Source: Georgfuchsia toluolica
Lineage (GTDB): Bacteria; Pseudomonadota; Gammaproteobacteria; Burkholderiales; Rhodocyclaceae
Assembly (NCBI RefSeq): GCF_907163265.1
Contig: NZ_CAJQUM010000001.1
Coordinates: forward strand, 3,162,001-3,226,000
DNA: 64,000 bases
Direction of reading: 5' to 3'
In this document: positions 1-7,288 of the stretch, one piece after another
Position numbering within the stretch: the stretch's first letter is position 1
Layout of the letters: every line of letters begins with the position of its first letter
Made by a program: the position numbers and the translations under genes
Notes under the pieces: model-generated
Databases searched by the model: none
Seen by the model: only the letters and a program-made list of their open reading frames with translations
Told to the model about the DNA's origin: nothing

Positions 1-2
1 CA

Positions 3-365
3 TTGAGCGACTGGCTGTTTTCCCTCGACAAGCTTCAACGCGAAGTTCCGGACGACGTCCTAGTCCTCCCCGCGCACAACGAGCCCTTTCTCGGTCTGCA
101 CACAAGATTGGCACAACTTAGAGACGACGCGCGTGCTGCGATTGGTCGACTGCGCGGGGCTCTGTCCGACCCCAAACGTGCTATAGACGTATTCGGAGAA
201 CTGTTTGCCAGGCCCATCGGTTCCGAACCAGAGCTTCTCGGAATGGCTACCGGCGAAAGCCTAGCACATTTGAATTACCTAATTAGCCACGGTGAAGCGA
301 TTAAGGACATCGACAAGGTCGGTGTCGCGTGGTATTGCTTGCGATCGTGCCGTGGGAATGGATAG
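3..365 (+). CDS. MBL-fold metallo-hydrolase, C-terminal part (5' end outside window)
   Basis: The reading frame is open to the left edge of the window, and the first codon shown (TTG) is probably internal. The visible part contains PAHNEPFLGLHTRLAQL and later HLNYLISHGEA. These resemble the C-terminal segment of metallo-beta-lactamase-fold hydrolases, where a late His (here in PAHNEPF) is a metal ligand and a helical cap follows. The HxHxDH signature would lie outside the window. The last ~15 residues (after about position 320) do not look like a natural end, and transposase debris begins right after, so the gene may be cut short at its 3' end. Family assignment rests on short motifs only. 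The substrate is unknown. Confidence 0.55.
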   Translation: MSDWLFSLDKLQREVPDDVLVLPAHNEPFLGLHTRLAQLRDDARAAIGRLRGALSDPKRAIDVFGELFARPIGSEPELLGMATGESLAHLNYLISHGEAIKDIDKVGVAWYCLRSCRGNG

Positions 366-512
366 CGCAGCATGACGCCTCGGTTGATGTTGTTGAGATA
401 CTTGTTCTGACGAACCACGATAGGTACTTCTCGATCCTTGTTCGATCTCGTCCATCGCGGCTTTATTGGATCTTGGATTCAACCGGTGGATGCAACAGAT
501 TGGCTGAATCGT

Positions 513-614
513 TCAGCGGGCGTTTTTTATCAGCGAATTGGTGACCGTTTCGGTATCCTTGCCGGCAACTTTTACCAACATCACATAGCGTGTATGACGT
601 TCGATGAGGGTCGG
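513..614 (-). pseudogene. IS30-family-like transposase remnant
   Basis: Read on the minus strand, this stretch encodes TLIERHTRYVMLVKVAGKD followed by a TETVTNSLIKNAR segment and then a stop. It matches the catalytic-core segment typical of IS30-family transposases (usual form: TLVER, then R-x-x-MLVKV, then a Lys-Asp-Thr stretch and AL/SLIK). Only about 33 codons remain. It is fused in frame to the first seven codons of a relic acyl-CoA dehydrogenase start at 615-632, which marks the insertion or deletion breakpoint. Not functional. Confidence 0.6.
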
Positions 615-771
615 AGTGAAATCCAGATCCATACTATCGTCCTTATTAGTGAACAAACCCTGGCTTGCGCTTTTCAGTAAAGGCTTTCATGCCTTCCTTC
701 TGGTCCATGGTGGCAAATGACGAATGGAAAGCCCTGCGCTCAAACAGGAGTCCCTCGGACAAGCTGCTCTC
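615..771 (-). pseudogene. Relic of an enoyl-CoA hydratase end joined to an acyl-CoA dehydrogenase start
   Basis: The minus strand encodes [19 protein letters not shown] and then [20 protein letters not shown], a stop, a short spacer with a Shine-Dalgarno-like AAGGA, and ATG starting MDLDFTP. This is a near copy of the junction at about 48,631-48,793, where an intact enoyl-CoA hydratase ends [19 protein letters not shown]...KRKPGFVHE and an acyl-CoA dehydrogenase begins MDLDFTQTE. Both the coding ends and the intergenic spacing are conserved. Homology stops abruptly on both sides, where transposase remnants begin. It is a duplicated, destroyed copy of the operon at 47,982-50,970, or of a close paralogue. 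Confidence 0.85.
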
Positions 772-1010
772 ATACCTGATGGTGCAATATGAATTGATAC
801 CGGTCCTCCAGGATGCAAACATTGACCCACAGTTCCACCGGAACACCGGCTTTGCATTTGCAGATCCATTCCGTGTGCGGCTCAAAGATCGAGAAGACCT
901 TCTTGGCGTGCGGGATGGTCTCATCGCCCTGCCGAGCAGCGATGAAAGCTATTGCTGCAAGACTACCGATATCGCCAGGTACGTTATCGAACCAGCCGTG
1001 GAAGAGCTCA
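772..1010 (-). pseudogene. ISNCY-like transposase remnant
   Basis: Minus-strand translation from about 930 down to 780 gives [19 protein letters not shown], then a [19 protein letters not shown] segment, then QFILHHQV. This pattern ([24 protein letters not shown]-x-Y-x-FILHH) is familiar from ISNCY-type DDE transposases. It has no start, and it ends at the breakpoint with the enoyl-CoA hydratase relic. The stretch upstream, to about 1,010, stays open but is not recognisable. From 1,011 to 1,131 I see nothing. Family name from memory of the motif. Confidence 0.5.
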
Positions 1011-1131
1011 AGGTTGAAAGGTGAAATCCAACCTTGAAATTGAATGGCGGCTGATCAAGGAGGGTTGGGCGGTGAAGTCGATCGAAATCACAAATTCAGG
1101 GAAACCGCAATGCTGTCTGCGTTGAATGGGG

Positions 1132-2745
1132 CTATCGCCGCTTTATCTGGTAGCCTGCCGCTTCTCGATCCCACAGCTTCGGATGTACCCCTTCTTCCTT
1201 GATCTGGAACTTTGCCACCTTGCCGTTCGGGGTACGCGGAAAGTCATCGCGGAACTCGACGTATCTGGGCACCGCAAACCAAGGCAGGCCCTCTTCGCAG
1301 AAGCGAAGCAAATCGAGCGGGTCTACCGTTGCGCCTTCCATAAGGCGGATAGAAATCTTGATTTCTTCCTCTCCCATGTCTGCCCAGACGCCCGACGCCG
1401 CAGACTCCATCACGCCCGGATACCTATTTACTACTGCTTCAACCTCTGAGGCCGAGATATTCTCGCCCCGCCGCCGCATGCAATCTTTCTTGCGGTCGAC
1501 AAAGTAGAAGAACCCATTCTCATCTCTTCGGCCGTAGTCGCCGTAGTGATACCAGAGATTCCGGGTGGCTTCCACGGTCGCCTCCGGCTTCTTATAGTAT
1601 TCTGACATCATGGCGAACGGGTCTTGTGGACGGTAAACCAACTCCCCCCTGACCCCCGGGGGCACGTCATTGTCATTCTCATCGACTACGCGCACGTCGC
1701 AGCCAGGGAGGGGCTTGCCACAACTGCCGATAGGAGTATCCTGATCCCAAGGTGTAGCCGTTACAATGCCAGTCTCGGTGGCGCCCAAGCACTGAATGAG
1801 CTTGAGTCCAAATCGCTTCTCGAACGGACGTTCGAGGTGAGCGGGTACGGGCACCCCCAAGGCGACCCGCACCGGAACAAGAGCATCATCATCTCTCTCA
1901 GGTTGATTCCACAACACGTTGATCATGGGGCCAAGGAAGTTGAAAACCGTCGCGTCGTACTGCCGTATGTCTTCCCAGAACCGGCTCGCGCTGAACCTGT
2001 CAACCAACACACAGGTCGCCCCTAGAACCAATGTCGGCAATACGCTCAGGAACTGCGCGTTCATATGGAACAGTGGCAAGCAGTTGTAAAGTTTGTCCTC
2101 TGGAGTCAGGCGCAGGATCTGGATGTAACGCGCCGTAACTGTGTAGCAGAAGTTATGGCAGTAGACCACTCCTTTGGACGGTCCCGTCGTTCCAGAGGTA
2201 TACATGATCGACACAGGGTCCGTGAAACGCGGCGGCTCACACTTCGGCTCAGACGGCGCGCCCTCGAACATGGCTGCGTAGGGGATCGTCTCGAATCTGG
2301 TATTCGGCACCTTCCCTTCGGTAGGCACTTTTCTGACAATCAGTTTCTCCAGGTCATTCAATGAGCCCTGGATATTGAAGAACCGTTCCACGAGATCCTC
2401 GTCGATCACCGCGACCTTGGCGCCGCCATAATTGAGAAAGTACCCGAGCGTTTCTCCCTTGAACGCAGTATTCATAACTGCTTCCACCGCCCCGATCTTC
2501 GCCAGGGCGAACCACGTATAGATATACTCCGGGCAATTGGACATCATCACGCTGACGTTGTCGCCCTTCCTGACGCCGAGATCAAGAAATGAGTTGGCTA
2601 CCCGGTTCACTCTTTCTGCCAGCTGCGCGTAGGTGATCTCCTCGCCGGTGGTGTAGCAGAACACCTTGTCCGGATGCCTGTTGGCCCTGTCCGCCAACAG
2701 GTAACCAATCGTTCTTTGGTCTCTTTCAAAATCGGGACGCCACAT
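1132..2745 (-). CDS. AMP-dependent acyl-CoA ligase (CaiC-like)
   Basis: 537 residues, usual length for the ANL superfamily. It should activate a carboxylic acid with ATP and CoA to the acyl-CoA via an acyl-adenylate. Visible motifs are the phosphate loop SIMYTSGTTGPSKGV (~residue 180), the LGATETG adenine-binding segment, the YGDYGRRDENGFFYFVDRKK hinge region (~residues 415-435), RRRGENISASEVE, and the C-terminal catalytic Lys in RTPNGKVAKFQ. The closest named relatives I can suggest are crotonobetaine/carnitine-CoA ligases. An AAAGGCAAAGGCT stretch precedes the ATG. The gene lies 52 bases downstream of a CaiB/BaiF CoA-transferase on the same strand, so the two probably form an operon that activates and exchanges CoA on one acid. 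The substrate cannot be read from sequence. Confidence 0.85.
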   Translation of the reverse strand: MWRPDFERDQRTIGYLLADRANRHPDKVFCYTTGEEITYAQLAERVNRVANSFLDLGVRKGDNVSVMMSNCPEYIYTWFALAKIGAVEAVMNTAFKGETLGYFLNYGGAKVAVIDEDLVERFFNIQGSLNDLEKLIVRKVPTEGKVPNTRFETIPYAAMFEGAPSEPKCEPPRFTDPVSIMYTSGTTGPSKGVVYCHNFCYTVTARYIQILRLTPEDKLYNCLPLFHMNAQFLSVLPTLVLGATCVLVDRFSASRFWEDIRQYDATVFNFLGPMINVLWNQPERDDDALVPVRVALGVPVPAHLERPFEKRFGLKLIQCLGATETGIVTATPWDQDTPIGSCGKPLPGCDVRVVDENDNDVPPGVRGELVYRPQDPFAMMSEYYKKPEATVEATRNLWYHYGDYGRRDENGFFYFVDRKKDCMRRRGENISASEVEAVVNRYPGVMESAASGVWADMGEEEIKISIRLMEGATVDPLDLLRFCEEGLPWFAVPRYVEFRDDFPRTPNGKVAKFQIKEEGVHPKLWDREAAGYQIKRR

Positions 2746-2797
2746 AGCCTTTGCCTTTCTCAGTTAAGTACACAAAAAAATAGTCCGACACTGAACA

Positions 2798-4051
2798 CTA
2801 ATGATGTTCCCGGATCGCCGGGTCAGGCCCGAAAACGCCTTGCGCAGTTAGCGCTGCAATGTCATCGGCTCCGAATTCGAGTTCACGTAATATTTCTGCG
2901 GAATGTTCTCCCAACCGCGGAGGCAGGTGGCGAATCGACGCTGGCGAGGCCGACATAGTAGTGGGATTGGCCATCATGCGCAGCGCCCCCTCGGTTGGAT
3001 GCTGAAAGGTCTGCCAGAAGCCAACGCTTTCCAGGTGGGGATCGGTCAATAAATCATCAAGGCTGTTGGCCAAACCGAAAGGCACGTCGGCTGCGGTCAG
3101 CGCTTCAACCCATTCGGCAGTGCTCTTGCGTTTAACCTGGTTGGCGACTTCGTTCCAAAAGCCCAACTGGTCTGACTGGCGTGCGGCATGCGTCGCATAG
3201 CGGGGATCGGCGGTGAGTACCGGATCGCCAACCACTTCGCAGAAACGCGCCCAATGCTGCTCTGTGTAGGGCAGTACGCAGAGGTAGCCGCCGTCGCTGG
3301 TCTTGAATGGCCGACGCGCCTTGGTAGTGATCGGTGGGTAGCCTGTGCCCGCAAGCGGCGGCACGAAAATCTCTCCCCACAGATGCTCTGTCATGTTGAA
3401 AGCCGCCATGGTTTCGAACATGGGAATGCTTATTTCCTGTCCCTGACCGGTTCGCAGTCGGTGGAAGATCGCCAGCGATATGGCATAGGCTGCCTGTAGG
3501 CCAGTGACCTTGTCGGCAATGATCGATGGCACATACCTTGGCTCACCGGTTACCACCGACTGCAACATGGCCAGGCCCGAAACGGCCTGCACCACGTCGT
3601 CGTAGGCCGCCATGCCACCATAGGATCCCTCGTCGGCAAAGCCCTTCACATGGCACAGAATTATCTTCGGGTTCAAAGCGGAGAGCTTCTTGTAGGTCAG
3701 GCCAAGGCGCTCGGCGGCTTCGGTGCGGATCGAATATAGGATCACATCGCTGCTGCGTACCAGTCGCTCGAAAACCGGTCTGGCCTCGCGCTTTTTCAGG
3801 TTGAGAGCGATGCTGCGCTTGTTACGGTTGCTGCCGAGGAAGAACGCGCCCATGTCAGGCGAATGGCGCGGGCCTATGTTGCGAGTCAGATCGCCATCGG
3901 GCGGTTCTACTTTGATGACATCGGCGCCCATGTCGCCCAGCCACTGGGTTGCGACCGGACCGACGATCATGGTGGCCATGTCGAGGACGCGAATGCCATC
4001 GAGTGGTCCCGTGGACTTTTCCCCAACGTTCAGGTTATTGCAAACTGTCAT
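2798..4051 (-). CDS. CaiB/BaiF class III CoA-transferase
   Basis: About 417 residues, normal for the family. These enzymes move CoA between carboxylic acids through an enzyme aspartyl-CoA anhydride. The N-terminal Rossmann part shows LDGIRVLDMATMIVGP and GADVIKVEPPDGD. The usual AYDDVVQAVSGL segment follows. The probable catalytic Asp is in IIADKVTGLQAA, at the position equivalent to Asp169 of formyl-CoA transferase. I place the start at the second in-frame ATG (MTVCNNLN) because AGGAG lies 9 bases before it, while the upstream ATG has no such site. It is transcribed divergently from tetR at 4,437 and sits upstream of the acyl-CoA ligase gene. Acid partner unknown. Confidence 0.88.
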   Translation of the reverse strand: MTVCNNLNVGEKSTGPLDGIRVLDMATMIVGPVATQWLGDMGADVIKVEPPDGDLTRNIGPRHSPDMGAFFLGSNRNKRSIALNLKKREARPVFERLVRSSDVILYSIRTEAAERLGLTYKKLSALNPKIILCHVKGFADEGSYGGMAAYDDVVQAVSGLAMLQSVVTGEPRYVPSIIADKVTGLQAAYAISLAIFHRLRTGQGQEISIPMFETMAAFNMTEHLWGEIFVPPLAGTGYPPITTKARRPFKTSDGGYLCVLPYTEQHWARFCEVVGDPVLTADPRYATHAARQSDQLGFWNEVANQVKRKSTAEWVEALTAADVPFGLANSLDDLLTDPHLESVGFWQTFQHPTEGALRMMANPTTMSASPASIRHLPPRLGEHSAEILRELEFGADDIAALTAQGVFGPDPAIREHH

Positions 4052-4436
4052 TATTCCCTGCTCCTGCATTAATAGAGGGTGACGCAGAAAGCTTGCTATT
4101 AGCTTTCCAATGGTGCCCTCCCATAATAACTATTCTACTATAGTATAGAACGAATGATCGATAGACTACAAGCTCACAGTACGAACTGGTGACGAAATGG
4201 CGCAGCAAGAATAGTTTGCCATATTTCTACTAAAACTATCGACTATTAGGGCTTTGCAAGGAGTTTCTCGCCAAGTGGAAATATCAACGGCGCTGTTGAC
4301 ATCGAAGGTAATGGGTGTTTTAATAGTACGAACGTTCGATCATTCCCCGTAGATTCAGTACAAAATTGAGAGTCCAATGAAAGCACTTCGTGTGAGCAAA
4401 GAGTCGGACAGGCCCGACGGTAATCAAGAGGAAGGC
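4052..4436. promoter_or_regulatory. Divergent regulatory region between CoA-transferase and tetR/carboxylase genes
   Basis: An AT-rich interval that must hold promoters for both directions. It contains two perfect 10-base palindromes, TACTATAGTA (4,136-4,145) and CGAACGTTCG (4,329-4,338). A further inverted pair spaced about 185 bases apart is GAATGATCGA (4,152-4,161) and TCGATCATTC (4,336-4,345). The second palindrome overlaps the last element about 100 bases upstream of tetR, as expected of a TetR-family operator. No promoter hexamers are assigned with confidence. Confidence 0.4.
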
Positions 4437-5015
4437 ATGGAATTGACGCGCCGCGAAGAGCTTATCCGCGCCGCAGTGGATCTGTTTTCGCACTATGGTT
4501 ACTCAGGCACGTCGATTCGAGAAATCGCCAGCACCGTGGGGGTGAGTGTTTCCAACATCTACCATTACTTCGGGAGCAAAGAGGGACTTTGGCTGTCTAT
4601 TCTTGAATATTCAGTCAACGAACTGCCCGAACGGCTGAATGCCGTCTGGGAAAGCGACCTCGATCCGGTCGAACGCTTTCGACTACTGATTAAAACCCAT
4701 CTCACTGCGTCGGGATCGCACCAGAAGGAGACGAGAATGTTCTTCATCGACCAGGGTGAGGTGTCACAGAAGGGCAGCAGGCAGAACAAGATCATCCAGA
4801 CCAAGATCCTCGACATCTACGTCCGTGCCCTGGAAGAAATGCGCGCCGCCGGTTACGTGCGCACGCGGGAAGTGAAGATGATCGCCTTAAACGTGCTTGG
4901 CACCATCAGCTGGCATCTGCGCTGGTACCGTACCGATGGACGACTTCCAGCCGCGAAGGTGCATGAAGAAATAGCCAATTTCATACTCCACGGGGCGCTC
5001 GGCCCAGCCAAGTGA
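4437..5015 (+). CDS. TetR/AcrR-family transcriptional regulator
   Basis: About 192 residues from the chosen start. The N-terminal helix-turn-helix is clear: TRREELIRAAVDLFSHYGY, then TSIREIASTVGVSVSNIYHY and FGSKEGLW, the standard TetR arrangement. The C-terminal ligand domain is unassigned. The start is placed at ATG 4,437 because AGAGGAAGGC precedes it; an upstream in-frame ATG at 4,377 is also possible. The gene ends 61 bases before the first carboxylase subunit, so it may be cotranscribed with the whole plus-strand cluster. It also faces the CoA-transferase gene, making it the likely local regulator of both transcripts. Confidence 0.9.
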   Translation: MELTRREELIRAAVDLFSHYGYSGTSIREIASTVGVSVSNIYHYFGSKEGLWLSILEYSVNELPERLNAVWESDLDPVERFRLLIKTHLTASGSHQKETRMFFIDQGEVSQKGSRQNKIIQTKILDIYVRALEEMRAAGYVRTREVKMIALNVLGTISWHLRWYRTDGRLPAAKVHEEIANFILHGALGPAK

Positions 5016-5041
5016 CGGCTGCCCCAAGGCTAAATCAGATC

Positions 5042-5068
5042 CATTTATCAAGGCAACATTTATCAAGG
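5042..5068 (+). repeat. 15-base tandem duplication at the carboxylase translation start
   Basis: CATTTATCAAGG occurs twice (5,042-5,053 and 5,057-5,068), separated by CAA. The second copy supplies the AAGGAG ribosome binding site of the following gene. It looks like a small tandem duplication or slippage product in the leader. Confidence 0.8.
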
Positions 5069-5076
5069 AGAGAGAG

Positions 5077-7230
5077 TTGGAACGAGCAAATGAAACAAAC
5101 TACATAGTTTCCTGCGATGCAGGAGGTACGATGACAGATGTATTTGTCGTCAATCCGGCTGGTGAATTCGTCGTGGGGAAAGCTGCCACCACTCCACACC
5201 AGGAGTCGATAGGGTACAAGGAGTCCCTCGATGATGCATTCACCTACTGGGATATCGATCTGAAGAAAGATGGCAAAAAGGTCCTTCCTAATGTCGCCAG
5301 AGCCGTGTACACCGGCACCGCGATGCTCAATGCCATGATCATTCGACAAGGAAAAAAGGTCGGGTTGATTGTAAATAAGGGTTTCGAACAAACTTTGATG
5401 CAAACACGGGCAAAAGAGATTGTCTGTGGCTATGGAAAAACGGAAGTATTCCACGCTGTCTATCGTCGGCGTAAGGAGCCCTATGTGCCGTATCGGCAAA
5501 TCCGCGGAGTTACCTGCCGAATGGATTTACGCGGCAACGAGGTAATCCCCCTTTATGAACATGAAGCCCGGGCCGCAGTGGAAGAATTGCTGGCTGAAGG
5601 CGTTGAATGTTTGGCCATATGCTTCCTGGGATCCTTTGCCAACCCCGCCCATGAGAAGAGGGTGGCCGAGATAGCAAAGGAAATGTTGGAGAAAGCAGGA
5701 AAAGAAATGCCTGTTCTCACTTCCTATGAGGTAAGCCCCTACAGCAAGGAAGTATCCCGGATGAATACCCTTGTTGTACAGGCCTATGCATCGGAAAGCG
5801 GCAAAAAACAACTGCTGGACATTGAAAAAGTCCTGAAGGACGATGGCTACAAATATAACCTGCAAATGGTGCTGGCTTACGGAACTGTGGCTGATATCAG
5901 GTGGCCACGAATTGTTGAAGCCACTACGTCTGGCCCCGTGGGGGCGATTATCGGCACGAAGTTTCTGGGTGAACAGATAGGCGAGAAGAATTTGGTATGT
6001 AGTGATGTGGGAGGTACCAGCTTTGACGTGGGGATGGTACTGAACGGACGGATATCCTTGAATCGCGAGCCGGAGTTTCAGCGGATGTACTTGACCGTTC
6101 CGATGTTGGATGTTCAATCGATCGGTGCGGGTGCAGGAACCTACATCAGGATAGATGAAAATACCAACCGGATAAAGTTGGGCCCCGATAGTGCCAGTGG
6201 AACTCCAGGCCCCGTGGCATATGAGCACGGGAACCTGACTCCAACCATCGCCGATTGCAGCATCCTCCTGGGCAGACTCAATCCAGACAATTATCTTGGC
6301 GGCAAGGTGAAGCTTAATGTCGAACTGGCCCGGAGGATGTTCAAGGAAAAAGTGGCCGACAAGCTCGGGCTGGACATATATCACGCAGCGGAAGGAATCG
6401 TCGATCTGATGGATATAAGTATGCGACAACACGTCGCAAGCACTGTATCAGGTCATGATCCGAAGAACTTTGTGCTTATCGGCTTTGGTGGCGCCGGCGG
6501 ATTGCACCTGGCCCGGTATGCCGGCGACCTGACGCAATGGAAGGGTGTATGCACCGTGCCGTGGGCGGGGGGCTTTTCCGCTTTTGGGTGCGCAGCGATG
6601 GACCATGCCCACCGGTATGCGGCGAGCATCGACCTGATGTTGCCGAGTGGTTCTAGCGAAGAAGCTCGGATGGAATTGGCAAAGGCGCTGAATGCTAGCT
6701 GGACTGCTCATAAACAAGAAGCCATCGAGGAGTTTGCGGGCGAGGGGCTGACTGAAGATAAGCTTACGTTTGCTCCTTATGTGTTGATGAAGTACTTCGG
6801 TCAAACCATGGACCTGGAAGTGACCTCGCCAACAGGCTGGTTGAATTCACCAGAGGATGTGAGCAAGCTGATCGTCGAATTTGAGAGGGTTTATAAGGGA
6901 ACCTATACGCAGGTTGGAGTTGCGGAAGGATCGCCCTATCAGATAACTCGGGTCGGGCTAGTCGCTACAGCTGAGAGCATAAAGCCGATTATCAAGAAGT
7001 ATGCATTGGAAGGCGCAGAACCGCCGGAGAAGGCACGCAAGAAGACACGGCCAACGTTCTGTAACGGCGAGTGGATGCCAACCAAAATTTATGACCTTGA
7101 CGAAATGAGGCCAGGCAACAGGGTTACAGGCATTGCCGTCCTTGAGGGACCGGCATATACGCTTTTCGTGCCTCCGGGCATGAAGGCGGAAATGGACCAA
7201 CACATGGTCATTTGGCTCACATACAGTTAG
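5077..7230 (+). CDS. Acetone-carboxylase-like beta subunit (hydantoinase/oxoprolinase A family), set 1
   Basis: 717 residues, close to the ~78 kDa beta subunit (AcxA) of acetone carboxylase. It is the ATP-using, HyuA-like subunit that phosphorylates ketone and bicarbonate in that family. Motifs are the N-terminal phosphate loop SCDAGGTMTDVFVV, YTGTAMLNAM, the second ASKHA-type loop SDVGGTSFDVG (~residue 309), IGAGAGTYIRID, and GFGGAGGLHLARYAGD. The start is a TTG: AAGGAGAGAGAG lies directly upstream and no in-frame ATG or GTG exists nearby. The gene is followed at close spacing by alpha and gamma genes. Residue-level similarity to known AcxA is evident but moderate, so a ketone other than acetone, or another substrate, is possible. 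Base composition is more AT-rich than that of the flanking catabolic genes. Confidence 0.82.
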   Translation: MERANETNYIVSCDAGGTMTDVFVVNPAGEFVVGKAATTPHQESIGYKESLDDAFTYWDIDLKKDGKKVLPNVARAVYTGTAMLNAMIIRQGKKVGLIVNKGFEQTLMQTRAKEIVCGYGKTEVFHAVYRRRKEPYVPYRQIRGVTCRMDLRGNEVIPLYEHEARAAVEELLAEGVECLAICFLGSFANPAHEKRVAEIAKEMLEKAGKEMPVLTSYEVSPYSKEVSRMNTLVVQAYASESGKKQLLDIEKVLKDDGYKYNLQMVLAYGTVADIRWPRIVEATTSGPVGAIIGTKFLGEQIGEKNLVCSDVGGTSFDVGMVLNGRISLNREPEFQRMYLTVPMLDVQSIGAGAGTYIRIDENTNRIKLGPDSASGTPGPVAYEHGNLTPTIADCSILLGRLNPDNYLGGKVKLNVELARRMFKEKVADKLGLDIYHAAEGIVDLMDISMRQHVASTVSGHDPKNFVLIGFGGAGGLHLARYAGDLTQWKGVCTVPWAGGFSAFGCAAMDHAHRYAASIDLMLPSGSSEEARMELAKALNASWTAHKQEAIEEFAGEGLTEDKLTFAPYVLMKYFGQTMDLEVTSPTGWLNSPEDVSKLIVEFERVYKGTYTQVGVAEGSPYQITRVGLVATAESIKPIIKKYALEGAEPPEKARKKTRPTFCNGEWMPTKIYDLDEMRPGNRVTGIAVLEGPAYTLFVPPGMKAEMDQHMVIWLTYS

Positions 7231-7288
7231 CCAAGCAATGACATCGACGAGCATCGTTAGAAAGGAAATTGACGTGGCGGAGGAATCC

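Noticed and set aside
390-430. Minus-strand VVRQNKYLNNI resembling an IS6-family transposase motif
   Set aside because: Only about 11 residues match and the expected continuation (EQDHR-IKRR) is absent, so it may be chance.
646-924. Treating the 92-codon minus-strand frame as a gene
   Set aside because: Its N-terminal half is out-of-frame transposase sequence; only the C-terminal 41 codons are a relic of enoyl-CoA hydratase.
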